Counted from the stretch's first letter, positions 7,173 to 15,548 are shown. The stretch: DNA of 18,850 nt from Marinosulfonomonas sp. PRT-SC04 (GCA_001321835.1 JPUR01000173.1:1-18850); one strand, 5' to 3'. The notes: a model not told the origin generated them from the sequence alone. A program made the numbers and translations.

Positions 7173-8399
7173 TTGGATTATGTGATTTTAGAGGCGTGGC
7201 TGGAGTTCGCGGTGCGTTGGGTGCATGTGATCACCGGCATCGCTTGGATTGGCTCGTCGTTTTATTTTATCGCGCTCGATTTGGGCCTGCGGAAGTCTGA
7301 TGATTTGCCCGAAAATGTGCATGGCGAAGAATGGCAGGTGCATGGTGGTGGGTTCTATCACGTACAGAAATATCTGGTTGCGCCGGACCGTTTGCCTGAA
7401 CATCTGATCTGGTTCAAATGGGAGAGCTATTCAACATGGCTGTCCGGTTTCGCGATGCTGATTTTGGTCTATTATATGGGGGCCGAGCTGTATTTGATTG
7501 ACCCGAATGTGTTGGATATTCCGGTCTGGCAGGCGATTCTGATCTCACTTGGCTCGCTGGCGTTTGGCTGGCTGGTCTATGATTTGATCTGCAAAAGCAA
7601 GTTTGGCGAAGACAGCACGCGCCTTATGGTGCTGCTGTATCTGATCTTGGTGGCGATGGCTTGGGGCTATACCCAAGTGTTCACGGGACGTGCCGCACTG
7701 CTGCATCTGGGGGCGTTTACCGCCACCATCATGACGGCAAATGTGTTTGTGATCATCATGCCGAACCAACGTATTGTGGTGGGTGATTTACGCGCAGGTC
7801 GCACGCCTGATCCGAAGTATGGCAAGATCGCCAAGCAGCGTTCTACTCATAATAATTACCTGACACTGCCGGTGATTTTCCTGATGCTGTCGACGCATTA
7901 TCCACTGGCATTTGCCTCGCAATATAACTGGTTGATCGCTGCGTTGGTGTTTCTGATGGGCGTGACGATCCGGCATTATTTCAACTCGTCGCACGCCGGA
8001 AAAGGTCAGCCAAAATGGACATGGGCGGCCACCACGGCGCTGTTTTTCGTGATCATCTGGCTCTCGACCCTGACCGCAACTGTGGTTGTAGATACGGACG
8101 AGGCAGCGCTTGCCCCCTCCGTTCAGCGCTTTGTCGATGCCGATGGGTTTGAGGATGCTTACGACATTGTGGTTGGCAATTGTTCGATGTGCCACAGCGA
8201 AGAGCCTGGGTACGACGGTATTCCGTGGGCCCCAAAAGGCGTGCATTTGGAGACCGAAGCGCAGGTGGCGTTTGCGGCCAAGCGGATTTATTTGCAAGCC
8301 GGTGTGACCCACGCGATGCCACCGCCCAGTGCGTCGTATCTTGAGGCCGAGGATCGTGCGGTTCTGGTGGCGTGGTATCGGGCGGCAACGGGCGGCTAA
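7173..8399 (+). CDS. puuD: Membrane urate oxidase (hydroxylase) PuuD with cytochrome c domain
   Basis: 408-residue inner-membrane urate oxidase that converts urate to 5-hydroxyisourate. PuuD proteins pair an N-terminal multi-helix membrane domain with a C-terminal cytochrome c, so electrons leave through haem instead of producing peroxide as in soluble uricase. Seen here: helices from residue ~10 to ~310 starting with VRWVHVITGIAWIGSSFYFI, a conserved motif HNNYLTLPVIF, then the haem motif CSMCH (Cys337, Cys340, His341) and Met382 in THAMPPP as likely axial ligand. The start is TTG, supported by AGGAGAG six bases upstream (7160-7166). It diverges from the LysR gene and carries the operator upstream. 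Confidence 0.94.
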   Translation: MDYVILEAWLEFAVRWVHVITGIAWIGSSFYFIALDLGLRKSDDLPENVHGEEWQVHGGGFYHVQKYLVAPDRLPEHLIWFKWESYSTWLSGFAMLILVYYMGAELYLIDPNVLDIPVWQAILISLGSLAFGWLVYDLICKSKFGEDSTRLMVLLYLILVAMAWGYTQVFTGRAALLHLGAFTATIMTANVFVIIMPNQRIVVGDLRAGRTPDPKYGKIAKQRSTHNNYLTLPVIFLMLSTHYPLAFASQYNWLIAALVFLMGVTIRHYFNSSHAGKGQPKWTWAATTALFFVIIWLSTLTATVVVDTDEAALAPSVQRFVDADGFEDAYDIVVGNCSMCHSEEPGYDGIPWAPKGVHLETEAQVAFAAKRIYLQAGVTHAMPPPSASYLEAEDRAVLVAWYRAATGG

Positions 8400-8443
8400 C
8401 GCCGATCTGATCAAAGTTGAAAATTCGGGTTGCGCAATCTGAT

Positions 8444-8475
8444 TTGTTATATTATTACATGTGATAATATAACAA
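8444..8475. promoter_or_regulatory. Double Zur-box-like palindrome upstream of zur-znuCB
   Basis: TTGTTATATTAT (8444-8455) and ATAATATAACAA (8464-8475) are perfect 12-base inverted arms with an 8-base spacer. The element can also be read as two abutting 15-mers, TGTTATATTATTACA (8445-8459) and TGTGATAATATAACA (8460-8474), each with the TGT-ATA-N-TAT-ACA symmetry of Fur-family sites. It ends at the ribosome site of zur, so zinc-loaded Zur would block the whole operon. Confidence 0.8.
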
Positions 8476-8486
8476 AGGATGTCGCG

Positions 8487-8969
8487 ATGCCAAACCACGT
8501 TGCCTTTCATGACCATGACCATTCCTGCTGCGAGGGCGGGGTGTTGGACTATGCCGATCAGCGCGCCCGCGAGGCGGGGCTGCGGCTGACGCCAGTGCGG
8601 CGTAAAACTTTGGAAATCCTGCTCGAAACCCACAGCGCGATGGGCGCTTATGATGTGTTGGAGCGGCTGTCGGCTGATGGATTTGGCGATCAGCCGCCGG
8701 TGGCCTACCGCGCGCTGGATTTTCTGGTCACCAACGGTTTGGCCCATAAAATCCGCCGCCTGAACGCCTACACCGCTTGCATGTACCCCGAGGCCGATCA
8801 CGCGCCGGTGTTTATGATTTGCCGTGTTTGTGATGCCGTGGCCGAAGCGATGGCGCAAGATGTGCGCGCCGCCGTTCGGGCGCTGGCCGATGCGGCAAAA
8901 TTCAGGGTCGAGCGGATGAATGTCGAGGTTTTGGGCCTATGTCCCAGCTGTCAGGAGGCCGCGCTATGA
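8487..8969 (+). CDS. zur: Zinc uptake regulator (Fur family)
   Basis: 160-residue Fur-family repressor. Winged-helix features are LRLTPVRRKTLEILLETH and VAYRALDFLVTNGLAHKIRRLNAY. Two CxxC pairs, CRVC and CPSC near the C-terminus, provide the structural zinc site. A His/Cys-rich N-terminus (HDHDHSCC) adds potential metal ligands. An upstream in-frame start exists at 8430 but would place the palindrome inside the coding region, so the ATG at 8487 with AAAGGA upstream is preferred. Identity as Zur instead of Fur or Mur rests on the two following znu genes. Its TGA overlaps the znuC ATG. Confidence 0.9.
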   Translation: MPNHVAFHDHDHSCCEGGVLDYADQRAREAGLRLTPVRRKTLEILLETHSAMGAYDVLERLSADGFGDQPPVAYRALDFLVTNGLAHKIRRLNAYTACMYPEADHAPVFMICRVCDAVAEAMAQDVRAAVRALADAAKFRVERMNVEVLGLCPSCQEAAL

Positions 8970-9712
8970 GCCTGATTTCAGCCAAGGGTGTCAGCCTGAA
9001 GTATGGTGCGACGCGGGTATTGCACGGCATTGATCTGAGCATTGAGGCCGGCGAGATTGTCACCGTGATCGGGCCAAACGGTTCGGGGAAATCGACCTTG
9101 CTGCGGGCCTTGCTGGGGGCGAAAACTGTGGCCTCGGGTACGATCACGCGCAAGGTCGGATTGCGGATAGGCTATGTGCCGCAACGGCTGGCGATCGAGG
9201 CGAATATGCCGCTGACAGTGAAGCGGTTTTTGTCGCTGCCGGTGCGCCACAGTGCTGCTGAAATTAGCCAGATGCTAGAACGGGTTGGGATTGCCGGATT
9301 TGAAGAACGGCAATTGGCGGCGCTGTCTGGCGGTCAATTCCAGCGGGTGTTGTTGGCGCGCGCCCTGTTGGGAAGGCCTGAAATCTTGATGCTGGACGAG
9401 CCAACGCAGGGGTTGGATCAACCCGGCGTGGCGGGGTTTTATAAATTACTCGAGGAGGTCCGCCAAGATATGGGGTGTGCGGTTTTGCTGATCAGCCATG
9501 ATTTACATGTGGTGATGTCAGCCTCGGATCGGGTGATCTGTTTGAACGGGCACATCTGTTGCGAAGGCACCCCGACCGTGGTGTCGGCAGCGCCTGAATA
9601 CCGTGCGCTGTTTGGGGCAGGAACCCACGGCACGATGGCGCTTTATCAACACAGTCATGATGACCACTGCGATCACGACCACACAGATGAGGGGCACGAG
9701 CATGCTGGATAA
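8966..9712 (+). CDS. znuC: Zinc ABC transporter ATP-binding protein
   Basis: 248-residue ATPase that drives ZnuB-mediated zinc import across the inner membrane. Walker A GPNGSGKST (residues 36-44), Q-loop YVPQR, signature LSGGQFQR, Walker B ILMLDEPTQG and the switch His in ISHDLH are all present. The C-terminal tail is rich in His and Asp (HSHDDHCDHDHTDEGHEH), a plausible zinc-binding tail common in ZnuC. An AGGAGG at 8953-8958 fixes the ATG at 8966, which overlaps the zur stop (ATGA). An alternative TTG at 8939 is rejected because it lies inside zur without a ribosome site. The end overlaps znuB by 11 bases. Confidence 0.93.
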   Translation: MSLISAKGVSLKYGATRVLHGIDLSIEAGEIVTVIGPNGSGKSTLLRALLGAKTVASGTITRKVGLRIGYVPQRLAIEANMPLTVKRFLSLPVRHSAAEISQMLERVGIAGFEERQLAALSGGQFQRVLLARALLGRPEILMLDEPTQGLDQPGVAGFYKLLEEVRQDMGCAVLLISHDLHVVMSASDRVICLNGHICCEGTPTVVSAAPEYRALFGAGTHGTMALYQHSHDDHCDHDHTDEGHEHAG

Positions 9713-10502
9713 TTTGATGATGACACCTGTGTTGTTGCCGTTGCTGGCAGCCGTTGGTTTGGCGCTGGCAACCGGCCCGCTTGGCGCGTTTGTGATCTGG
9801 CGGCGGATGGCCTATTTTGGCGATGCCACCGCGCATGCCAGCATTTTGGGCGTGGCGCTGGCGGTGGCTGGATTGGTGCCGCTGTATCTGGCGGTGTTTG
9901 TGGTGGCGCTGATCATGGCGCTGGTGGTGAGCGCGTTGCATGACCGTGGCCACAGCATGGACGCGACCTTGGGTGTGATCGCTTACGCAGGCCTGTCGTT
10001 GGGGCTGGTGGCCGTGTCGTTCACCGATCAGCCGGATGCGGAATTGCACGACTTTTTGTTTGGTGATATTTTGCAGGTCACGGTCACGGATCTATGGGTG
10101 ATTTGGGGCGGGGCGCTGGTGGTGATTGCGGGCTTGGTCTGGCGTTGGTCGGCGCTGCTGACGTCAACATTGAACGCAGATTTGGCGGTGGCCTCGGGCC
10201 TGAAACCGCGCCGCGAACAACTGGTGCTGACCTTGGCGTTGGCGGTGGTGGTGGCGGTGGCGATCAAGGTGGTCGGCGCGATGTTGATTGGCGCGATGTT
10301 GATCATTCCGGCGGCGGCGGCGCGCGGGCTTTCGCGTAGCCCTGAGGGCATGACGATTGCGGCGGTGTTGATCGGAATTGTGGCCAGTGTTGTCGGGGTT
10401 TTGGCGGCGGTCGGATGGAGCACACCGGCGGGGCCCAGCATCGTGGTGGCGGCCAGCGCGATCTTTGCCATAACGGCGGTGTTTACACGCCGAAGCCGCT
10501 AA
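9702..10502 (+). CDS. znuB: Zinc ABC transporter permease
   Basis: 266-residue hydrophobic permease of the ABC-3 (ZnuB/MntB) family, with about eight membrane helices. Characteristic segments are MAYFGDATAHASILG near the N-terminus and KVVGAMLIGAMLIIPAAAARGLS, the family signature for the ATPase contact. It begins within znuC, with GAGGGG upstream, and completes the zur-znuC-znuB operon. The periplasmic zinc-binding protein ZnuA is absent from the window. The stop codon overlaps that of the converging M15 peptidase gene (CTAA). Confidence 0.93.
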   Translation: MLDNLMMTPVLLPLLAAVGLALATGPLGAFVIWRRMAYFGDATAHASILGVALAVAGLVPLYLAVFVVALIMALVVSALHDRGHSMDATLGVIAYAGLSLGLVAVSFTDQPDAELHDFLFGDILQVTVTDLWVIWGGALVVIAGLVWRWSALLTSTLNADLAVASGLKPRREQLVLTLALAVVVAVAIKVVGAMLIGAMLIIPAAAARGLSRSPEGMTIAAVLIGIVASVVGVLAAVGWSTPAGPSIVVAASAIFAITAVFTRRSR

Positions 10503-11104
10503 TCAATTGGCGCAAAAAACGCGTTCTTACGTCCGGTGATTTCGGCCCAAAGCCGGTCGCCATAGCTGAAGTGCCACCACTCATCTGGGTAGTTGATCAG
10601 CCCGACGCTGTGCAATGTTTCCACCAGAAGATCGCGGTTTTGCCGCGCGCTGGGTGACACCGGGGCGGCCGTCTGGGTGTGTTCTGTGAAGGCCTGCATA
10701 TCGCAGCCCATATCAAGTGGGCTGCGATCCTCGTTGGCCAAAGTCACGTCAATCGCGGCGCCAGCTTGATGGCCGCTGCCAAAGCCGTCCGGTGGCGAAA
10801 CCCAGCGGCTGGCCTCGGCATAGTGTTGTTCGGGCGACCAATCTGGATGCGTCGACTGGATCTTGGTAAACACCGGCTGCCACAATTCGCGCTGACGTGA
10901 TCGCGGCCGAAACGCCTCATAGATCATCAAGCATATCCCCGTGGGCAACGTGCCTGAGGCGGCCTCAAGACGGGATTTTACCGAGGCACGGACGCGCCAA
11001 TCATTGGCCAGCAGCGGGTTTAGAAACAGGCGACCGGTTTCGCTGAGAATGACCAGCTGTGGCGGTGTTTCACGCTCTAGGATTTGGATGCCATTGATGA
11101 TCAT
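10499..11104 (-). CDS. VanX-like D-Ala-D-Ala dipeptidase (peptidase M15D)
   Basis: 201-residue zinc peptidase of the VanX/DdpX family. The active site is complete: Arg66 in YEAFRP, His112 and Asp119 in the GSGHQAGAAID form of the SxHxxGxxxD motif, and Glu175 with His178 in EWWHF. No signal peptide is seen, so it should act in the cytoplasm, like VanX and DdpX, on free D-Ala-D-Ala or a related dipeptide. Unusually, its ATG overlaps the TGA of soeC (ATGA), placing it as the fourth gene of the sulfite dehydrogenase operon. No vanH/vanA or dipeptide transporter genes are nearby, so a resistance role is unlikely. The true substrate is unknown. Confidence 0.88.
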   Translation of the reverse strand: MIINGIQILERETPPQLVILSETGRLFLNPLLANDWRVRASVKSRLEAASGTLPTGICLMIYEAFRPRSRQRELWQPVFTKIQSTHPDWSPEQHYAEASRWVSPPDGFGSGHQAGAAIDVTLANEDRSPLDMGCDMQAFTEHTQTAAPVSPSARQNRDLLVETLHSVGLINYPDEWWHFSYGDRLWAEITGRKNAFFAPID

Positions 11105-11976
11105 CGTTTGCCGTAATATAGGCCGACAACATGCTCGGCCTCGGCAAAGAACAGCCAGCGTTGCGCCAGCAGGCCGATGATGTGGCTGATCAATGCGACG
11201 ATATACATGTCGAATTCCCGAGCCGCAGTCATCGCCAAAACCATCGGTGCGACATAGGCCAAAATAAAGGCGATGATGCGCAATTTGATCGCGTGTTTGC
11301 GAGCGACCACATAGACCATTTCGGTGAGCAAATAATTGGTGCCGGTGTGTGGTGCTTCATACATCCGCACCTTGCCGATGTCGCCAAGCCCGGTTGCGGT
11401 TTCCATTGTGTGGCCGCGTGCTGCAAAGCGCTTGTCGCCAGCATCCCAAACCCGAATTTGTGTCAAGGCGGCCAGCCCGATGAACAGGATGGTGCCAAAG
11501 CTGCTGGCGGCCAAAATCGCCCCGCCGCCAAGGGATAACAGGACGAACAGCGCGGAAGTGGTCCAGTGGTTCCAGCGCGGCACGGTTTTCAGCTGCGCGT
11601 ACATCATCGAGGTGGTGTAAACGGTGATCAATGCCATCGCAGCGCCGATCATCCCCAAGATTGGGATCGACAGGTTTAGGAAGATGTTGGCGGCGGCAAA
11701 TGCCCCCATCGTGGTGAGGCTCAGCACCGCCATCACAGCTTCGCGTGACAACCAGCTGGTGCGCCATTGACTGAAGGCTTTGATGGCATTTTTAGGATTT
11801 CCGAGGTGGAAGGTCGAGGCGATCAGCCCGCCGACGGCCATTGCAAAGGCCACGAAATAATACGGGAAGGCGGCCCAGCCCTGCGGGTTTGGAATACCGA
11901 AACCAAGCCACGCCAGAAAGCCAAAACCAAGGCCGGAAAACACGGTGAAAAAGATCACGGATGGGGCGGGATGCAT
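11101..11976 (-). CDS. soeC: Sulfite dehydrogenase membrane anchor subunit
   Basis: 291-residue hydrophobic protein with about eight membrane helices, of the DmsC/NrfD-like anchor family. The segment STFHLGNPKNAIKAFSQWRTSWLSREAV is characteristic of DmsC-type anchors. It would hold the SoeAB pair on the cytoplasmic side of the inner membrane and pass electrons to quinone. Its ATG follows the soeB stop with no gap (TAAATG) and its own stop overlaps the M15 peptidase start. Taken alone it could anchor a DMSO reductase; the sulfite assignment comes from the Tat-less SoeA and the neighbouring xsc and pta. Confidence 0.86.
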   Translation of the reverse strand: MHPAPSVIFFTVFSGLGFGFLAWLGFGIPNPQGWAAFPYYFVAFAMAVGGLIASTFHLGNPKNAIKAFSQWRTSWLSREAVMAVLSLTTMGAFAAANIFLNLSIPILGMIGAAMALITVYTTSMMYAQLKTVPRWNHWTTSALFVLLSLGGGAILAASSFGTILFIGLAALTQIRVWDAGDKRFAARGHTMETATGLGDIGKVRMYEAPHTGTNYLLTEMVYVVARKHAIKLRIIAFILAYVAPMVLAMTAAREFDMYIVALISHIIGLLAQRWLFFAEAEHVVGLYYGKR

Positions 11977-12726
11977 TTATAAAGCCTCCAGTGCTTTGTC
12001 GAGCCAGCTGAGAAACCCTTTGGGGGTTTTGGTGATCGAGGTCAAGAGCGGGGCATCGGCTGCGACCTCTTGCAAGGTGTCTTTGGGGCGTGGCGGCAGG
12101 TACCTGTTCACTGGTTTTGTGCCAAGCTCTGGCATCAGCTCAATGCCACCGCGCTCGGCAACCAGTTTGGAAACATTGCTGTCCGGATCGGCAAAATCAC
12201 CGAAGTGGCGTGCGCCGGATGGGCAGGTGCGCACGCAGGCCGGAATGCGGTCTTCTTCGGGCAGGTTTTCGTTATAGATCCGGTCAACGCACAGGGTGCA
12301 TTTTTTCATCACACCGGCGGTTTGATCGAGTTCGCGCGCCCCGTAAGGGCAGGCCCAAGCGCACAGACCGCAGCCGATGCAGTCGTCTTCATTGACCAAA
12401 ACGATGCCATCCTCACTCCGTTTATAGCTGGCGCCGGTTGGGCAAACTGTGACGCAAGGCGCGTCTTCGCAGTGCAGGCATGATTTGGGAAAATGCACGG
12501 TTTGGGCGCAGCCGCCGGTGTCGGGTTGCACCTCATAGCTGTGCACGCGGTTCAAAAATGTGCCACTGGGATCGGCACCGTATGCGTCGATATCGGACAG
12601 CGGGGCGCTATCGTTTTCGGTGTTCCAACTCTTGCAGGAAATCACGCAGGCATTGCAGCCAACGCAGGTGTCCAGATCAATCACCAGGCCGAGTTTTTTT
12701 GCGGTGGTTTTGGGCAGCTGTGTCAT
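11977..12726 (-). CDS. soeB: Sulfite dehydrogenase iron-sulfur subunit
   Basis: 249-residue ferredoxin-like electron-transfer subunit. Sixteen cysteines form four [4Fe-4S] sites: CVGCNACVISC near residue 21, CLHCEDAPCVTVCP, CIGCGLCAWACP, and CTLC paired with CVRTCP. This is the standard DmsB/PsrB/SoeB layout that relays electrons from the molybdenum subunit to the membrane anchor. No signal peptide. Its ATG overlaps the soeA TGA (ATGA) and its TAA abuts the soeC ATG, so A, B and C are produced as a coupled set. Confidence 0.9.
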   Translation of the reverse strand: MTQLPKTTAKKLGLVIDLDTCVGCNACVISCKSWNTENDSAPLSDIDAYGADPSGTFLNRVHSYEVQPDTGGCAQTVHFPKSCLHCEDAPCVTVCPTGASYKRSEDGIVLVNEDDCIGCGLCAWACPYGARELDQTAGVMKKCTLCVDRIYNENLPEEDRIPACVRTCPSGARHFGDFADPDSNVSKLVAERGGIELMPELGTKPVNRYLPPRPKDTLQEVAADAPLLTSITKTPKGFLSWLDKALEAL

Positions 12727-15548
12727 TTACCGACCTTCCATGCGAGGTTTTTAGGGCCCTTGCCGATATGTGATTTGATCGGCGGGAAGGACGGTTGGCT
12801 CTCGGAGGGGGGGGCGACCTTTTCGATCTTGACCTTCAGGTCAAACCACGCGGCTTGTCCGGTGACAGGATCGGAATTGTTCCAGCGCATGCCGTCTTTT
12901 TTTGTGGGCAGTAATTCGTGGATCAGGTGGTTCAAAAGGAAGCCTTTGGTGGCCTCGGGCGCGTCCTCATTCAGCGCCCATGTGCCCTTGCGTTTGCCAA
13001 TCGCGTTCCACGTCCAGATGGTGTTTTGGTTCAGCGCCGCCATGTGGGAAACTGGCACGGTGATTTTGCCGTGTGGGGATGAAATCTGCGCCCAGTCGCC
13101 CTCGCTAAAGCCGTGCTTTTTCCACAGCTTTGTCGGGATATACATCGGGTTATGGCCGTGCAACTGACGTAGCCAAGCGTTTTGGCTGCCCCATGAATGG
13201 TACATCGCCATTGGCCGTTGAGTCAGGGCGTTGACGGTGAATTCACCGCCAGCCTCGGCTGCGTCTTCATTCGGAGAATACCAAATTGGCAGCGGGTCCA
13301 TGCTGCGTTTCAGTTGCGCGCGCAGATGATCCGGCGGTTGATGTTCGCCAAAGCCCTCGGCGGCACGTTGGAATTTTCGCAGCGGCTCCGAATAGACTGA
13401 AAACAGGTAGGGTTGTTCTGCGTCAAACAAGCCAACCTCGACGGCCCATTTCTGGTAGGCGGCGTTCCACGGTTTGAAATAACTGGCCTCTTTCGGGATC
13501 TTCTGTTCGAAAAATCCGCCATTATCAATATAGGCTTGGATCTGGTTCGGGTTCGGCTCACCGCGTCCGACATCTTGGCCATCCTTACCGCGAAAACCGG
13601 CCAAGGGGCCAACACCGGGGCGGCGCTGATGGTTGACGATATACTCGGCGTAATCTTTGTAAATCGCGCCGCCATTATCATCGACAAAACCGGGCATATC
13701 CAGCCGCACCGCCAGATCTATCAGCACAGATTGAAAACCGCGCACATCGCGATCAGGCTCAATCACCGGCCAGCGAATGCTATCGGCCATCGCGTCGGCA
13801 TCGCAAATTGGGCGATCCAACATCGAGATGCAATCGTGACGTTCAAGATAGGTGGTGTCGGGCAGGATCAGATCGGCGTAGGCGACCATTTCCGAAGAAT
13901 AAGCATCGGAATAAATGATCCTCGGAATGACATATTCACCGTCCGCGTCTTTGTCGGTCAGCATCTGCATCACACCCGTCGTGTTCATCGACGAATTCCA
14001 CGACATATTGGCCATGAACATAAACAGTGTGTCGATTTTATACGGATCACCGGCATGGGCGTTGGAGATCACCATGTGCATCAGACCGTGGGCCGACAGC
14101 GGGTTTTCCCATGTAAAGGCTTTGTCGATGCGCACCGCAGTGCCGTCTGGTTTTAGTCCCAAATCTTCCGGCCCAAGGGGGTAGCCCAGATGTGGGCCGT
14201 CGAGCGGCGCGCCCGGCGTGACCTTGAAATGAGGCTTCGGGTGACCCTCAACCGGTTTGGGATACGGCGGTTTAAAGCGAAACCCACCGGGGGCCTCGAC
14301 CGTGCCAAGCAGGATTTGCAAAACGTGCAGGGCGCGGGCGGTTTGAAACCCGTTGGAGTGCGCTGAAATTCCGCGCATGGCGTGAAACGCGACTGGGCGG
14401 CCCTGCATTACGGCGTGTTTGTCGCCGCGAAAATCGGTCCACGGGATGTCCAGCTCGAACGCTTCGTCAAACGCGACGCGGGCGATTTCGGCGGCAATCG
14501 CACGGATCCGGCCAGCGGTGATGCCGCAGCGTTCAGCCACCGCATCGGGGGCGTATTCGTCCGACAGATAGCGCTCGGCCAGCAGTTGGAACACGCTGCG
14601 ATACGGGGTTTTGCCAACCTTGTGCGCGCCTGCCAAATCAGGTTTCACGCCTTTTTTATCAAAGGCGGAAGGTTTGCCGGTGTTGCGATTCATCACCAGC
14701 ATTTTGCCAGATTTGTCGCGCAGGAACAGGCCGTAATCATCGGATTTCGGATCATCATTGACCAGAACCGGTGAATTGGTGAATTGGGCTAAATAATGCA
14801 GATCAACCTTGCCGGCCTTTAGCAATTCATGCACCAGCGCCAAAATGAACAACCCATCGGTGCCGGGCGTAATGCCGATCCACTCGTCAGCAATCGCATT
14901 ATAGCCGGTGCGGATCGGATTGACGCCGTAAATCTTGCCGCCATTGGCCTTGAGGCGCCCCATGCCCATTTTGATCGGGTTGCTGTCATGGTCTTCGGCA
15001 ACGCCAAAAATCATGAACAGCTTGGCGCGGTCCCAATCCGGTTGGCCAAATTCCCAGAAAGCGCCGCCCATGGTGTAAATACCGCCGGCCGCCATATTGA
15101 CGGAACAAAACCCGCCATGCGCCGCGTAATTCGGGGTGCCGAAATTCTGCGCCCACATGCCGGTGAAGCTTTGCGATTGATCGCGTCCGGTGAAAAACGC
15201 CAGCTTCTCAGGTGCTGTTTCGCGCAGCGGTTTCAGCCAGTCGGTGGCAATCGTTAGCGCTTCTTCCCACGAGATATCCTCGAATTCACCAGAGCCGCGC
15301 GGACCAACCCGCTTCATCGGATTTTTCAGCCTTGCGGGCGAATTGATCTGCATGATGCCCGCGGCCCCCTTGGCGCACAGCACACCTTTGTTGACCGGAT
15401 GATCGCGATTGCCCTCGATATAGGCGACTTTTCCATCTTTCATATGCACATCAATGCCACAGCGACACGCGCACATATAGCAGGTGGTTTTACGGATTTC
15501 GTCCGAGACCTTTGGCGATGTTTCAAGCGCTGGCTGTTGATGCGTCAT
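12723..15548 (-). CDS. soeA: Sulfite dehydrogenase molybdopterin subunit
   Basis: 941-residue bis-MGD oxidoreductase of the DMSO reductase superfamily, assigned as SoeA, which oxidises sulfite to sulfate in the cytoplasm. An N-terminal [4Fe-4S] site is formed by Cys23, Cys26, Cys30 and Cys58 (CYMCACRC, then GVLCAKG). A GGFCSVNMAAGG segment contains a Cys in a position that may ligate molybdenum. The C-terminal dinucleotide-binding domain is present (AMYHSWGSQNAWLRQLHGHNPMYI). No twin-arginine leader is seen, which fits the cytoplasmic Soe type and argues against periplasmic DmsA or PsrA. The ATG at 15548 has AGGGA upstream; a longer frame to 15647 would run across the upstream palindrome and is not preferred. 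Formate dehydrogenase-like alternatives are less likely given the xsc/pta context. Confidence 0.87.
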   Translation of the reverse strand: MTHQQPALETSPKVSDEIRKTTCYMCACRCGIDVHMKDGKVAYIEGNRDHPVNKGVLCAKGAAGIMQINSPARLKNPMKRVGPRGSGEFEDISWEEALTIATDWLKPLRETAPEKLAFFTGRDQSQSFTGMWAQNFGTPNYAAHGGFCSVNMAAGGIYTMGGAFWEFGQPDWDRAKLFMIFGVAEDHDSNPIKMGMGRLKANGGKIYGVNPIRTGYNAIADEWIGITPGTDGLFILALVHELLKAGKVDLHYLAQFTNSPVLVNDDPKSDDYGLFLRDKSGKMLVMNRNTGKPSAFDKKGVKPDLAGAHKVGKTPYRSVFQLLAERYLSDEYAPDAVAERCGITAGRIRAIAAEIARVAFDEAFELDIPWTDFRGDKHAVMQGRPVAFHAMRGISAHSNGFQTARALHVLQILLGTVEAPGGFRFKPPYPKPVEGHPKPHFKVTPGAPLDGPHLGYPLGPEDLGLKPDGTAVRIDKAFTWENPLSAHGLMHMVISNAHAGDPYKIDTLFMFMANMSWNSSMNTTGVMQMLTDKDADGEYVIPRIIYSDAYSSEMVAYADLILPDTTYLERHDCISMLDRPICDADAMADSIRWPVIEPDRDVRGFQSVLIDLAVRLDMPGFVDDNGGAIYKDYAEYIVNHQRRPGVGPLAGFRGKDGQDVGRGEPNPNQIQAYIDNGGFFEQKIPKEASYFKPWNAAYQKWAVEVGLFDAEQPYLFSVYSEPLRKFQRAAEGFGEHQPPDHLRAQLKRSMDPLPIWYSPNEDAAEAGGEFTVNALTQRPMAMYHSWGSQNAWLRQLHGHNPMYIPTKLWKKHGFSEGDWAQISSPHGKITVPVSHMAALNQNTIWTWNAIGKRKGTWALNEDAPEATKGFLLNHLIHELLPTKKDGMRWNNSDPVTGQAAWFDLKVKIEKVAPPSESQPSFPPIKSHIGKGPKNLAWKVGK

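Noticed and set aside
8430..8486. Upstream start for zur
   Set aside because: It would translate through the Zur-box palindrome; the start at 8487 has AAAGGA.
7788..8858. 356-codon minus-strand frame spanning the puuD end, the Zur box and zur
   Set aside because: It crosses two confident genes and a regulatory palindrome, is Arg/His/Gln-rich and has no recognisable fold.
10499..11104. Vancomycin-resistance gene
   Set aside because: No vanH, vanA, vanR or vanS neighbours, and a Gram-negative context; only the dipeptidase fold is supported.
13413..14156. 247-codon plus-strand frame inside soeA
   Set aside because: Antisense to a conserved molybdopterin domain; no independent support.
11101..15548. 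DMSO reductase or formate dehydrogenase operon
   Set aside because: SoeA lacks a twin-arginine leader, the subunit pattern fits SoeABC, and xsc and pta lie beside it. Substrate is still an inference.
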